Assembly: GCA_038373885.1 (NCBI GenBank)
Contig: JAWZYV010000091.1
Span: 1,054,001 to 1,118,000 of the forward strand
Source: Cheiracanthium punctorium
Taxonomy: Eukaryota > Arthropoda > Arachnida > Araneae > Cheiracanthiidae
DNA length: 64,000 bases
Direction of reading: 5' to 3'
Shown here: positions 12,112-24,089 of the stretch, in pieces
Position numbering within the stretch: position 1 is the first letter of the stretch
How the letters are laid out: the number at the start of each line of letters is the position of its first letter
Translations under genes and position numbers: made by a program
Notes under the pieces: model-generated
The model's input: the letters and a program-made list of their open reading frames with translations, nothing else
Told to the model about the DNA's origin: nothing
Database searches by the model: none

Positions 12112-13085
12112 ATCAGTTTTTTTTTCCTTGCCAAGATATTAATGCGATACAGATTATGTATTTTCTAAAATTTTGATATCAGTTCTATTAATATTTTTAA
12201 TATTCAATTAAAGTTGGGAAAAACAGGTTTTTTGTGTTTGAACAGCCGTAAAATATTTGCTAATTAAGATAAACGAATTTCGTAAACGTGAGATTCATGC
12301 TCAATGTGTTTACTGATTTTTCAATAAAAAGAAAAAAATATTTGATGAAAAATAAATTAGCTATAAACAAAACTATTGAGTCTACATTTCTGTGAAAATT
12401 CTCCGCCGTAATAGTGCGCCATCTGGGTCATTCAAAGAGCTAGCCGTTGGCCTGGGTGTAGGGGGGAGAATGATAAATTGCTGTCCCTGGGCGTCTTTGG
12501 GGCAAGGCAAAGAGGGGCTATTCTTGAGGGGGGGGGAATTGTACGTAATGTACGTATGAGCAGGGGAAAAGAAATTCTACTCTGGGACGGGAAACCGAAA
12601 TTTTTGTTCTCAAAAGTGTGTGAAAAGGAATAATATTTGTCACACGAGAATTTTTCAGAAACCAACAGAGCGTTTTTGTGGAAAAAAATTAAGTTGCTTT
12701 GTAATAACTTTTACAAATCGGAACTCATTTACTGCTTCTTTACATTTTAAAATACAGCTTTTAATAATCTTTATTCTTGTATAGATGACAGACAACTTTT
12801 TTTTTTTTTTAATGTTGAACTTAAATTGCCTTTAAATGAGAGAAAAACTGAAAGGTAGGGTGGAAGAGTTTTCATAAGAGAAATCATATGTAATAAAAAT
12901 ATTTATTAAGTGTTAATTAAATTATTAGACACAGCAGTAGAGATTTCAGTATTTTTCTTTTCTTTTCTACAGGATGATTTAAATATTATACACAATGCAG
13001 CAAAATATTTTTTTATTTATAAGGAAAATGAACCATTGTTTCGTTTTAATTTATTATTATAATTACTTATTTATTTATAGCGTTG
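12112..13085. other. No gene or defined element recognised
   Basis: AT-rich with a G-rich stretch at 12460-12540 resembling a worn hAT terminus (a run of GGGGG after 'gggtgtag'). No partner end was found. Confidence 0.4.
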
Positions 13086-13475
13086 TATGTAAGAGATGAG
13101 TTCGGGCTCATTTTTTGAAGCACGAGCCCTAGGACTTTTAATCCGAGTCTGCCAGAGCCCGAGCAATATTCTTCAAGTCGGAGCCCGAAATTTCAGCAAA
13201 ATATAAATAAAATTCAATTACTTCATTGATAGAATACAATAAATTTTGCCGTTTCTGCAAATTAATTACACGCACGTTCTAGGCGCTCGTGCAGCTATTT
13301 TTGTTTTTTAATAAGTACGTTTATTTTTCCCACGAATGGCTTTTTAAAATTTGTTTCAAGGTGTTATACAATAAAGGAGAAAATTTTCACGCACCCGAGC
13401 CCGAACGCAATCGTGAATTACAGAGCTCGAGATCGGTTCGTGCCCGCGCTCGGACTGAGCCATCTCATCCCCGGT
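13086..13475. mobile_element. Possible non-autonomous hAT element with GAGCCCGA repeats
   Basis: Left end 'aagagatgagttcgggctc' and right end, reversed, 'ggggatgagatggctcagtc' are similar. Several GAGCCCGA-type motifs occur in both orientations near each end (13100-13190 and 13390-13460). Flanks GTTGTATG and GGTGTGTG match at only 6 of 8, and the right one runs into a (GT)n tract, so the TSD is doubtful. Confidence 0.4.
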
Positions 13476-13492
13476 GTGTGTGTGTGTGTGTC
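13474..13492. repeat. (GT)n microsatellite
   Basis: Uninterrupted GT repeat of about 9 units. Confidence 0.8.
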
Positions 13493-14320
13493 TAGAACTG
13501 CTCCTAGAACAAAAGAGTAGCAAAAAAATCGGTACTTAATATCAGTTACTTAAAATTAAAATCCGAGGAGATATTAAAAAGTCAGTTGTATCTGAATTTC
13601 TACAAATAAATACAAATTTTAGAGCTCCTTTTTTTTTTTTTTTAAAGGACAAGAATTTTAAATAAATATTTGCATAAAGTCAGTCATTGAGTCAGGACAT
13701 CTTCCTTTATATAGAGAGATTAATGTAGAAAAGCTTTAGGCGAATATTTGCACTTAACAGGAATCGGAGAACTACTTGAATTATTCCAAGCGACGTAATT
13801 TGTACATCACAAGTTTGAACTTCACTAGGGGGGTTTGAAGGGTTTCTAATGCACTTTTAAATTCGTGATCAGAAACTGATTTCTGGCAGGGCATTGGGGA
13901 CAAACGCCATGGGCCTCAACAAAAGTGCCCCTCAAATCACCCTTTAAGTTTAAAAATTTTTAATTTAATTTAAAATAAGAGACAAACTAATTTTATGAAA
14001 AATATTTGTACTAAGAATTTACTATTTCATATCGCCAGGGATATATCCACACCTTATTTTTTTTTTCTAGTATCTGGCATCACCGAAAACTTATCATGGA
14101 ATGTATGTGGGCTGATAGCGAGAGAACCATACAGTTGATTTTCAATTATAGCAGATAAAAGGGAATACCTGGAACAAAGTGAAAATCTAAACTCTCTATG
14201 AATAAAATACTCATATATAGGAAAATAAATACAAAAATATTGTGAAACATGTTACTTGAAAAAATATGGAATAAAATTCATGACCGAAAATTAAATAATA
14301 CAATCCAAATATTATTTTTC
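13493..14320. other. No gene or defined element recognised
   Basis: Non-coding AT-rich sequence with a 15-base T run near 13629. No TIRs were paired. Confidence 0.4.
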
Positions 14321-14479
14321 CAGTGGCGTAGCCAAGACCCCGCCCCTTCCCCTATGAGGAATATTTTGTCATACAAAATGTGTATTCTTCACTCCCTTAT
14401 CGCACACGCTTCTACATATATATGAGCTGCTGTACTCGTAAACACCCCCCCCCCATGAAAAATTTTGGCTACGCCACTG
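14321..14479. mobile_element. hAT-like MITE, 15-bp perfect TIR
   Basis: CAGTGGCGTAGCCAA at the left and its exact reverse complement at the right, enclosing 159 bp with C-runs near both ends. No matching 8-bp flanks were seen (TATTTTTC against TAACCTGC), so the TSD has decayed or the insertion was altered. Confidence 0.7.
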
Positions 14480-15039
14480 TAACCTGCATAATATCATTAC
14501 TATTAAACTATTGCATTTTATTTTGCATCTTGATTAAATAATCATTTTGATGCTATAGTTGTAGTAACATCCTTCTCTGAATGGTGTGATATGAAAGTTG
14601 CTTTGTAAGACACTGGGATCCAAGTTCTGCAAATTGTTCCTTGTTCATGACGTCAAAATGATGCCAATATCGCGTAAGATCAGAGGCGCAGAGGGACAGG
14701 GGGAGCAGAGAAAAAATCCCCAGGGCCCCACCTTGTGAAGGGGCCCCCTTTTGTTGATTATATATAATACTAAATTGCATGCTGACAATTTTTTAAAAGA
14801 AAAAAAAAAGTCCAAATACAGATTAAGTCCCCGGAAGTTTCAAATTAATTTTTGAATGAAATTGCAAAAAAAGACAGCTAGCACAGTCCCCAAACTTGAC
14901 AAAAACGAGGAGTGTTAGTGATTGAGTTTTCTTTTTCAAGAAAAGAAGAATTTGATGGTGTTATTCAACGATTTGCCGTGTCTAAAGCTAGGAAAGATTT
15001 TTTGAAAAGGAATCATTTTTTCAATTAAGACACATTGTG

Positions 15040-15288
15040 AAATAATGGAGATAGTAAGGTTTTCATTTGTACATAAATTTATTAACCTATATTTTTGATT
15101 TATATCTGTATATTCGTTTCTGACAGTATGAACTAAGCATGAAAACATTCAGCATATTTATTTGAATAAGAATACTATAATCTAATTTCGCTGGAGCGAA
15201 TCTTTTGTATCTAAAAATAGACAATGAGAGTAAAATGCTCTTATGATTTCAAAATGATGTAGATACATATATATATATATATATTTTT
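15040..15288 (+). repeat. ~240-bp dispersed repeat, copy 1
   Basis: Landmarks 'agatagtaag.ttttc', 'tacataaatttattaacct' and 'tttgaataagaata' recur in the same order at 19240-19460, and partly at 19545-19640. It ends in an (AT)n run just before the HINE dimer. The copies flank the dimer but are diverged, so they are not a TSD. Confidence 0.6.
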
Positions 15289-17261
15289 ACTTCCTTGTAC
15301 GTAGTATAAGGAAGTAATGTGATCCCGAAAAATTTTGGGGGCCAAATTTCGACATAAAAACCGATTTTGACTACCTCTAAATTTAATTAAAAATTTTTTT
15401 TCGATGCATCTCATCGTAGGCTAGCATGCACGATCATATTAACGCGTCTGCAACTCATTTTGACCAGTGGCGAGTCTACTGTGGCCAGTTTTTCCATGCC
15501 GTCTGTACGTACGTACGTATGTATGTAACTTGCATATCTCAAAAACTAATGGTCGTAGAATGTTGAGATTTGATATTTAGGATTGTTCTATGATCTAGTT
15601 GTGCACCTCCCCTTTTGGTGGCAATCGAATGGATAGTTTATGTACAGGACCGGCCAAAAGATTCGAAATACATTACGCTCTATGGGCCGAAATTCATTAA
15701 ACTCGCCTAACTCAAAAGCTATTAGGCGTAGAATGTCGAAATTTCATATTTTGGATAGTTGTAACATCTAGTTATGCACCTCCCCTTTTGGTTCCATTCG
15801 ACTGGATAGTTTATCTACAGGACTGCCCAAAACATTCGAAATACATTACACTCAATGGGCCGAAATTCATTAAACTCGCATATCTCAAAAACTGTTAGGC
15901 GTTGAATGTTGAAACTTTATATTTAGGATTGTTGTAACATCTAGTTGTGCACCTTCCCTTTCGGTTCCATTCGACTGAATAGTTTATCTACAAGACCGCC
16001 CAAAAGATTCGAAATACATTACGCTCTATGGGCCGAAATTCATCAAAGCGTTTTTTAGAGGTATTGGGCTATTTCAAACGACTCAGAAGTGATATATGCT
16101 GTAAAGAGTTAGAAAATGAATTTCTCCATAAAAAAAGTGTCTTTTTCATTTATAGTTCTGCAACAGGAACACTCAAAATATTTCCAATACATTACGGTCA
16201 ATAGCAATTTTAGGGGCATTCATCCATTTCAATACAATACCGTCCTACCACATAAGTTAGGTAATGGTCCGACCACGGTCACGTGCCTCCCTCAAGAACT
16301 ATGCCAAAAGTCGCCAAGCTTGGCGACATTTGGTGTACGTGTGTGCATATTTAACTCTCAAATCTCAAAAACTATTATGAAATTTCATATATAAGAATGT
16401 TGTAACATCTAGTTGTGCATCTCGATTTTTGGTTCCAATCTACTGGAGAGTTTATTTACAGGACCACCGAAAAGAATTTCAGTACCTTAATGTCTATGGA
16501 CATCTTCAATATAATACAACTGTAGACAGTCATTGTTTGGTACATGCCCAAAATCTCACCGTCTGTCCTCGACCTTGGCGAGTTTTGGCGAAATATCGCC
16601 AAATTTGGCAATAGTCAGTCATTTGGTCCATGCCCAAAGTATCGCCATTTGTTATCGTTCTTGGCGAGTTTTGGCGGAATATCGCCAAATTTGGCGATAA
16701 TCTGTCATTGTTTGGTTCATGCTTAAAATCTCGCCAAATGTCTTCGACATTGACGAGTTTCGCCGAAATATCGCCAAATTTGGCGCCAAAAATTATTTCC
16801 TATTTTGTATAACTCTAAAACTTTAACCCGTAGATTTTTTAACTTTGTATTTAGAACTATTGTAACATCTAACTGTTTTCAATATCTTTTTTGACAGCAA
16901 TCGACTGAGAATTTATTTACAGGGTGAGCCAAATGACTTTAAATACATTGAGGTGTATGGATGCATTCAATTCATTGAAAGTCTGTGGTCAATGACTACT
17001 TTGGCTATCCCCAAAATCTCGCTGACTATCTCAAGTTTGTCGGCTTTTGGTGAAATATCGCCAAATAAAGTGTCAGAAGGAAATCTTTCAAATTGAACTC
17101 AGCTTGGCGATATCGAAATATTTGGCTAGAAATCGCCAAACCTTACTATTATTGATATTTTATCTCTTTCAAACAAATAAATTTAGAGGAAGTGCATCGA
17201 AAATATTTTTGATCTAATGGACGTGCAAGGAAGTCATGTGTTGGACACATCAGATTTTTTT
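15289..17261 (+). mobile_element. HINE (family A), copy 1 of a tandem pair
   Basis: 5' end ACTTCCTT-GTACGTAGTAT-AAGGAAGT, itself a long palindrome. The inverse of its first 9 bases, CAAGGAAGT, lies subterminally at 17226-17234, followed by a hairpin ATGTGT-TGG-ACACAT (17236-17250) and 'cagattttttt'. The interior has three ~173-bp tandem units (landmark tagaatg at 15556, 15729, 15902) and an ~86-bp array of TCGCCAAATTTGGCGA palindromes (16530-16790). Asymmetric inverted repeats plus a 3' hairpin and tandem units are the reported architecture of Helentron-derived HINEs (DINE-1 type). No protein is encoded; the 60-aa ORFs are translated palindrome repeats. Confidence 0.75.
16530..16790. repeat. 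GCGATATTTCGCCAAA palindrome array
   Basis: Three diverged ~86-bp units in HINE copy 1, each with 'cttggcgagttt.ggcg.aatatcgccaaatttggcg'. Most units contain TCGCCAAATTTGGCGA or a one-base variant. The matching array in copy 2 is at 18500-18760. On the minus strand it gives a 123-residue open frame purely from repetition. Confidence 0.8.
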
Positions 17262-19230
17262 ACTTCCTTGTACGTAGTATAAGGAAGTAATGTGATCCCG
17301 AAAAATTTTGGGGGCCAAATTTCGACGAAAAAACCGATTTTGACTACCTCTAAATTTAATTTTAAGAATTTTTTCAATGCATCTCATCGTAAGCTAGCAT
17401 GCACGATCATATAAACGCGTCTGCAACTCATTTTGACCAGCGGCGAGTCTATTGTGGCCAGTTTTTCCATGCCGTCTGTACGTACGTACGTATGTATGTA
17501 ACTCGCATATCTCAAAAACTATTGGTCGTAGAATGTTGAGATTTGATATTTAGGATTGTTCTATGATCTAGTTGTGCACCTCCCCTTTTGGTCGCAATCG
17601 AATGGATAGTTTATGTACAGGACCGCTCAAAAGATTCGAAATACATTACGCTCTATGGGCCGAAATTCATTAAACTTGCATATCTCAAAAACGATTAGGC
17701 GTAGAATGTCTAAACTTCATATTTTGGATATTTGTAACATCTAGTTGTGCACCTCCCCTTTTGATTCCATTCTACTAGATAGTTTATCTACAGGACCGCC
17801 CAAAAGATTCGAAATACATTACGCTCTATGGAGCGAAATTCATTAAACTCGCATATCTCAAAAACTATTAGTCGTAGAATGTTGAAACTTTATATTTAGG
17901 ATTGCTGTAACATCTAGTTGTGCACCTCCTCTTTCGGTTCCATTCGACTGGATAGTTTATCTACAGGACCGCCCAAAAGATTCGAAATACATTACGCTCT
18001 ATGGGCCGAAATTCATTACAGCGTATTTTAGTGGTATTGGGCTATTTCTAACGACTCAGATGTGATATATGCTGTTAAGAGTTACAAAATGAATTTCTCC
18101 ATTAAAAAAAGTGTCTTTATCATTTATAGTTTTGCTACAGGAACACTCAAAAGATTTCCAATACATTACGGTCAATGGCAATTTTAGTGGCATTCATCCA
18201 TTTCAAGCACAATACCACATAAGTTAGGTAATGGTCCGACCACGGTCACGTGCCTCCCTCAAGAACTACGCCAAAAATCGCCAAGCTTGGCGACTTTCGG
18301 TGTACGCGTGAGTGTATTTAACTCTCAAATCTCAAAAACTATTATGAAATTTCATATATAAGATTGTTGTAACATCTAGTTGTGCATCTCGATTTTTAGT
18401 TCCAATCTACTGGAAAGTTTATTTACCGGACCACCGAAAAGAATTTCATTACTTTAATGTCTATGGACATCTTCAATATTATACAACTGTAGACATTCAT
18501 TGTTCTGTCCATGCCCAAAATCTCGCCGACTGTCGTCGACCTTGGCGAGTTTTGCCGAAATATCGCCAAATTTGGCGATAATCAGTCATTTGGTCAATGC
18601 CCAAAGTATTGCCATTTGTCATCGTTCTTGGCGAGTTTTGGCGAAATATCGCCAAATTTGGCGATAATCTGTCATTGTTTGGTCCATGCTTAATATCTCG
18701 CCATATGTCGTCGACATTGACGAGTTTCGCCGAAATATCGCCAAATTTGGCGCCAAAAATTATTTCGTATTTTGTATAACTGTAAAACTTTAACCCGTAG
18801 AATTTTGAACTTTCGTATTTAGAACTATTGTAATATCTAACTGTTTTCAGTATATTTTTTGACAGCAATCGACTGGGAATTTATTTACAGGGTGAGCCAA
18901 ATGACTTTAAACACATTGAGGTGTATGGATGCATTCAATTCATTGAAAGTCTGTGGTCAATGACTACTTTGGCTATCCCTAAAATCTCGCAAAATATCTC
19001 AAGCTTGTCGGCTTTTGGTGAAATATCGCCAAATAAAGTGTCAGAAGGAAATCTTTCAAACTGAACTCAGCTTGGCGATATCGAAATATTTGGCTAGAAA
19101 TCGCTAAACCTTACTATTACTGATATTTTATCTCTTTCAAACAAATAAGTTTAGAGGAAGTGCGTCGAAAATATTTTTGATTTAATAGACGTGCAAGGAA
19201 ATCATGTGTTGTACACAACAGATTTTTTTT
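17262..19230 (+). mobile_element. HINE (family A), copy 2, head-to-tail with copy 1
   Basis: Starts directly after the T-run of copy 1 and parallels it throughout at nearly the same length. Its tandem units keep the 173-bp spacing (17529, 17702, 17875). The 3' subterminal motif is worn (CAAGGAAAT at 19194-19202), and the hairpin ATGTGTTGTACACAAC is altered. High identity and exact abutment suggest a dimer formed in one event or by unequal exchange. Confidence 0.75.
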
Positions 19231-19239
19231 TGGGGGGGG

Positions 19240-19700
19240 GATATAGTAAGATTTTCTTTTATACATAAATTTATTAACCTGTACTTTTGATAGTATATAA
19301 TTAAGCATTTCAAAGAGTATGAAATGAGACACATTCATTTGAATAAGAATATTAAAAGTTTATTGTAATTTTGCTCGAACATAAACTTTAATTTCTAAGT
19401 GTAAATGAAAGTAAATTGCTTCTATAATGATTTCAAGCTGATGTGTATAAACCTATAAAATTTGAAGATTTTCTTATGTATATCAGCGTATTTTCTGTAT
19501 CTTTATATAAGTTTTGTAAATGCATTTTTGAGGGTGAGTATGAGTTATGCACGGTATGTTTATTTGAATAAGAATGATAAGTTTATTCTAATTATCTAAA
19601 GACTCTTTGAAGTATATTTGAAATAAAGCAAAGAGTGGCTTTATCATGTTTCAGGTTAAAGCAGAATTTCTGCAGAAATAAAGTTTAGAAGATATTCCTA
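19240..19700 (+). repeat. ~240-bp dispersed repeat, copies 2 and 3
   Basis: 19240-19460 parallels 15040-15280. 19500-19640 repeats the part around 'tttgaataagaat..taagtttattctaat'. All are diverged and no coding is seen. Confidence 0.55.
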
Positions 19701-19817
19701 ACTTACATAAACGTAACGGACATATTCGTAATGTAGGTATCCAGTTACACTCGTAAAACGTAATAAAATGCACATTGAGCGATCGGCTTAAAAATTTTCA
19801 ATTGTTATATATAATAT

Positions 19818-19995
19818 CAGAGTTGCAAACTGCTCCGGAATATAATTAACCACTTTTTGAAAACAGAAATTTTTTGTAAATTTTTTTAAATGGTAATACG
19901 CCCACACGTTTGACCTCGAAATTTTGCAATATTTTAAGCCACAAATTAAAGTTTAAAAAAGTGGTTAATGATACTCCAGAGCAGTTGGCAACTCT
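19818..19995. mobile_element. MITE with ~40-bp TIRs
   Basis: Left 'cagagttgcaaactgctccgg..atataattaaccactttttga' pairs with the right arm 'aaaaaagtggttaatgatactccagagcagttggcaactcta'. Length is about 178 bp. The flanks TATAATAT and ATATTAAT share AT-rich bases but give no clear TSD, so the superfamily is not assigned. Confidence 0.75.
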
Positions 19996-20061
19996 AATAT
20001 TAATGTTTATTTAATTAAAAACTAATTCTGTAAAATTCTGAAAATCCACGTTTTACCTACT

Positions 20062-20082
20062 TTGTGTGTGTGTGTGTGTGTG
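20062..20082. repeat. (GT)n microsatellite
   Basis: About ten consecutive GT units. Confidence 0.8.
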
Positions 20083-22238
20083 ATTTTTAACTGAATAAAA
20101 TTGCTATTTTTTGGAAGAATGAATGAAACTGTGTCATATAAGTCAGCGGCACTAACTTAGACTGCTAACCGGTATAGTGCGCGCACAACTGCAGGAAGGG
20201 CGGGGAGGTGAGAGAGAGAGAAAGGCAACGTGCAGGTGATAATGCATGTTTAAAAACTCATTTCCTTTATTCTTATTTTTACTCCAAAAAATTTTTTCTC
20301 CTAAAATGTTTATTCAGACATTACCAATAACAATATTTTGCAGGACTAAAATTTAGTAGGATTAATAAGACTAAATATTCATTATTAAAGATATTAAAAA
20401 ATGTATGTTTGCTAAGAAATGTGAGGGGGAGGGGGGCGGGCGCCATCATAAATTATCCTTTGTTGGGAGAAATTGTTGCACAATTATTTGGAACTGCTGA
20501 TCTAAGTCATAATTTTATTTTCAAACATATTCATTTGCAAATTTTGCGATATAAATCGAACCCATTTTCGAGAAACATTGTTTTATCCTAAATTAAAGCC
20601 AATATGACATCCTGATTTATCTGAAATTTCACTATCTTGCCTCCTAAAAAAGTCCAACCCCTTACAAAAGGTGACTAGTGTGTCGATTTTCCTTTCTTAC
20701 TACATCCTGCGCGTGCCCACTTGTCATGGTTTTGGTTTTTCTTTTTAGAGACTCAAAGTTCAGCGAAATTTTGTTTGTTCCATGTCTCTTATTGGATTTT
20801 ATGAGTTAAAAAAAGACAGCAACTGTGCTTGGGTGAAGAACGGCTACTCAGTTAGCAATAAATAAATTGTTTTGTAAAAACTTTTGGGTGAAAATTTTGA
20901 TGCGCATATGAATTGATTTATATATGCTACATACAATGCATGTGAATGTTTGCGTTTTTATTAGCAGGTTTTTTTTTTTAAGTGTATATATACAGAGTTT
21001 TTAAAGTCAGATTTCCTATGCTATACGGCTCCAGCTAGTTAGAAAAATTATGTCTAAGTATAGTAAAGTGGCTATGCGCTACTTGGTGAGATCACTTACA
21101 GTTGCAATGCATCATGCATCTTCAGAGTAGCTAGGCTTTTTGGTATCAGATACATCTGGACATGAAAGGTTTCATCAAAGCATAGAGGGCTGTTATAGCC
21201 TAGTGATATTTTTTAAAACTTGCGATCAAAAGTGCTAAACTTTTGATAAAATATGCGTGAATTTTCAATATTTCTATAGAATTTTTAGTTCTATTATAAT
21301 TCCTTATTTCTGAATTGTGCCTGGTAGAAAACGATAAAGTTAGCGTAATTATCTTCTACCATGAATTAATTAGCTCTGTAAGTAGTCTCATCCAGCAGTG
21401 CGTAGCCACTCTATCAATACATGACTTGGAGTCGTTGGACAATTAAAACAAAATGTTGGCTATAGGGAGCACTTCGTCTATATATGTGTATTTACGTAAA
21501 TGTGTATATTTCTTTACGGATACTTATTTTCTTCATTCTTCTTGTACTATTTTGTTCATTTTAATAAATAATATAAATTGTCCTTGTATTATATTCATTT
21601 TGGATTTTGGAAGAAACTGAAAACTTAAAAAATGAGTTATTTTAATAAAATAAACAATATAGGTTTATAGGGATTTTACATATGAATTTAAAAATGCCAT
21701 TGATAAAAGGTCTAGAAAAACTAGCAAATAGGAATACGTATTTTAAAACTTTTCCTCATTGCTATTATGCTTGCAAAATACAAAAACCTTATAAAAGATA
21801 TACAGGTTCAGGCCAGGGGGGGATATCGGGATATATCCCCCCCCCCCGAAAAATTTTCCTGGCTACGCGCCTGGGATCAGGTACATGAAGTACTTACAGT
21901 CGCAGTTGTAAGAGGGGCTCCATTTTTTTATCTTCTTACTGGCTCAACATGATTAGAAAGTGAGCAGAAAGCCGTCCACAACGATCTTTCTTTAATGGAA
22001 CATGTTGCCACGATATAAACTTATTAAATGAAGTGTTTGTTAGCTGTTTTTCAAAGAATGAATTAATGACTCTTTAAATATTTTTATGTTTACTGTACTT
22101 CTAAATACTATCAGTAGATAAAAAGATTTTAAAGCATTTCTGAAAGTCTAAAATAGTACTCACAGGCAATTATTTTGGCAACAATCATAGAAAAGTTAAT
22201 CTACACTTAGACATTAATTTTTTTAAACGTATTTTAAA
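20083..22238. other. No gene recognised
   Basis: Non-coding. A run 'ccaggggggg...ccccccccccgaaaaattttcctggctacgcgcctg' at 21813-21873 looks like a very short hAT-type MITE (CAGGC ends), but no TSD is visible. An AG-rich tract lies at 20210-20225. Confidence 0.4.
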
Positions 22239-22460
22239 GAAAGGGCCCTACCAGTGGCATAGCATTAGCGCTTTGAACTGGGAGAAGAAAAGTGCTGGTT
22301 CGAAACCAGGTCGCGTCCATTGGCCTAACATTTCGGAGTTTCTCGAGGTTTTCTCCGAAACTTCAAGTAAATGCGGATTAGGATTCCTTAGAAAGTCTCC
22401 CACGGAGGGTAATCTTCCCCTAGGTCTAGATCCCTCGAGCATTTTTACATTTTTGAAAAA
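22239..22460 (+). mobile_element. tRNA-derived SINE, different head, shared core
   Basis: The head has 'accagtggcatagcattagcg' and a B-box-like GGTTCGAAACC. The body 'ggagtttctcgaggttttctccgaaacttcaagtaaatgcggattaggattccttagaaagtc' aligns with the core of the SINE at 11506-11742, although the heads differ. The tail ends in A/T-rich sequence. Confidence 0.75.
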
Positions 22461-22602
22461 ATAAATCTGCCATTTACAAGATATTTGAGTTATCCGTTTT
22501 TTGTTTTTTGTTTTCTTCAGGTGACCCGTTTATAAAATGAATAAACCACATCCCATTCAAATAAGTCAAATACAATGTCCTTACAACATTTCAATAATTC
22601 TG

Positions 22603-22630
22603 CAAAAAAAAAAAAAAAAAAAAAAAAAAG
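22603..22630. repeat. poly(A) tract
   Basis: About 27 consecutive A. It lies too far from the SINE at 22239-22460 to be its tail. Confidence 0.8.
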
Positions 22631-23187
22631 GCAAACAAACTTTTCTCTTTAATAGGATGAAAGTAATGCATTCTCAAATTTATAATTTTTTTTATGCTAA
22701 GAATTTAATTTTTTGTACTGTCATGATTTTTACATTTTAGTAATAAATGTTTAAATAAAAGTACCCTAAACGAAAATTGAGCACTTCAATTACTACAATT
22801 TCTCAATAACTAGCTCTAACTACGCATACAATATTTTATGATATTTTTAAATTATAAAGCATAACGAGAAAAGTAAAACTTTTTAATTTTGCCCATTTTA
22901 TTAAAATAAATAAATAATAGCTTAATCTAAACATTATTTACCACGATAAAAAAAAGACACCATAAATAAATGTATATGTGTATACATTATTTCTTTTTTC
23001 AAATTAAAAATCAAATTTTAAGTTTTTATACTCTGTATAAAGCTTATTGTGACGAGCACAAATTTATCAAAAATAAAATAATCATCTCTTTCTTTCGGAA
23101 TTCGTAAACAGACAAGCAGCAAAGAAGACGATCGGAGAGAAGAAAATTTTCCTTTTCTCTCTCCCCCACAGTCATAAAGTCATAAAA

Positions 23188-23693
23188 GTGTCAAAACGTC
23201 CCCCCAGTAAGAGACCCCTTTTATCCTTGACGCCCACTCTGCGGGGGTCCGCTTCGCTCACCAGAAGTCGCTCGTTTCCCATCGGAGTGGGGATTTTTTG
23301 CGAATGTCGCCTTAAGACTGGGTTGGAAGTTCTGTCAGATTTTTGCTCAGAAGCCGAAACAATGGAGGACATTTCCAGGAAATCAGAATCCTTAAAAAAC
23401 ATTTTTCCGCTTGCGAACCATGTCAGTCGTTTGGTTCTAACTTCCCCAGTCACAGTGGCTTTGAAAGAAAGAACATTCAGTAAATTAAAAATAGTGAAAA
23501 ACTATCTCAGAACAACTATGACCGATCCCCGTCTGAATGCAGTGTTGCTTGCTTGTGAAAAGGATATTTTGGAATGGAATGCATAGATTTAGGAGCTGTC
23601 GTTAGTAGATGGGCTCGTCTAAAAAAGCGTCGGGTTAGAATGCATAATGTACAGTACAAGAACAAAGATGTAGTTAAAATAATTTATGATTGA
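23188..23693 (+). pseudogene. hAT transposase C-terminal dimerisation region
   Basis: The 23188-23586 frame ends with a clear hAT C-terminal domain: LKNIFPLANHVSRLVLTSPV, then ALKERTFSKLKIVKNYLRTT, then LNAVLLACEKDIL. This matches the SAERSFSxLKxIKxYLRSTM signature and includes the conserved Glu. A frameshift near 23581 moves the tail into another frame, which runs LGAVVSRWARLKKRRVRM to a TGA at 23691-23693. The first ~60 residues (KRPPSKRPLLSLTP...) are not recognised and may belong to other sequence. Its place 400 bp inside the right end of hAT-1, in the same orientation as the core at 10577, fits one split gene. Confidence 0.8.
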
Positions 23694-24089
23694 ATCTTTT
23701 CTTTTACGTAAGTATATATATAAAATTATTTATTCTGTAAGTACCATCTTACTAAGCCCTTGAACTTAATTAATTTGAGTTATAAATTTCCATTTGCACA
23801 TTAACAACAACAAATATGAATAAATACATATTTTTCTTTAATATTACAATACTTTTACAACAGTGGAGCTCAAAGAAAGGGCTGGTGTTGATGTATCCAT
23901 CTTTAAACGCACCCATATTCTCCGCTAGATTCGTAAGCCTAAAATTCGATCCCGATTGGTTTATAATGTTGAACTTTATATAGTATAGACAGAACGCACT
24001 TTTAAAGATATAATTTTTTTAAGTTAGTCGGCAAAATCATATATACGCCCCCCCTCCCCCCCAATGTATTTTGCTTAAATACGCCCCTG

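Larger units (their letters stand above)
3835..24089. mobile_element. hAT-1: 20.3-kb composite hAT element, TSD GTCTTTAT
   Basis: Left end CAGGGGTGTA and right end, read in reverse, CAGGGGCGTA, flanked by identical 8-bp GTCTTTAT at 3827-3834 and 24090-24097. The same host sequence without the insert occurs at about 18113-18130, where GTCTTTAT runs on into 'catttatagtt'. An 8-bp TSD and CAGGG ends are hAT hallmarks. The size reflects later insertions: hAT-2/hAT-3/pogo, SINEs, MITEs and a HINE dimer. Pieces of a hAT transposase lie inside in the same orientation (4231-4383, 9471-12110, 23188-23693), as expected if one gene was broken up. An alternative is that some pieces come from other copies. 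Confidence 0.75.

Noticed and set aside
18497..18868. 123-residue minus-strand ORF and several 60-aa plus ORFs in HINE units
   Set aside because: They are translations of GC/AT palindrome repeats. The peptide motifs (PNLAIFRQNSPR and the like) repeat with the DNA and resemble no protein family.
15289..19230. CRISPR-like array
   Set aside because: The repeats are 86 and 173 bp with no unique spacers, and the context is eukaryotic transposon DNA.
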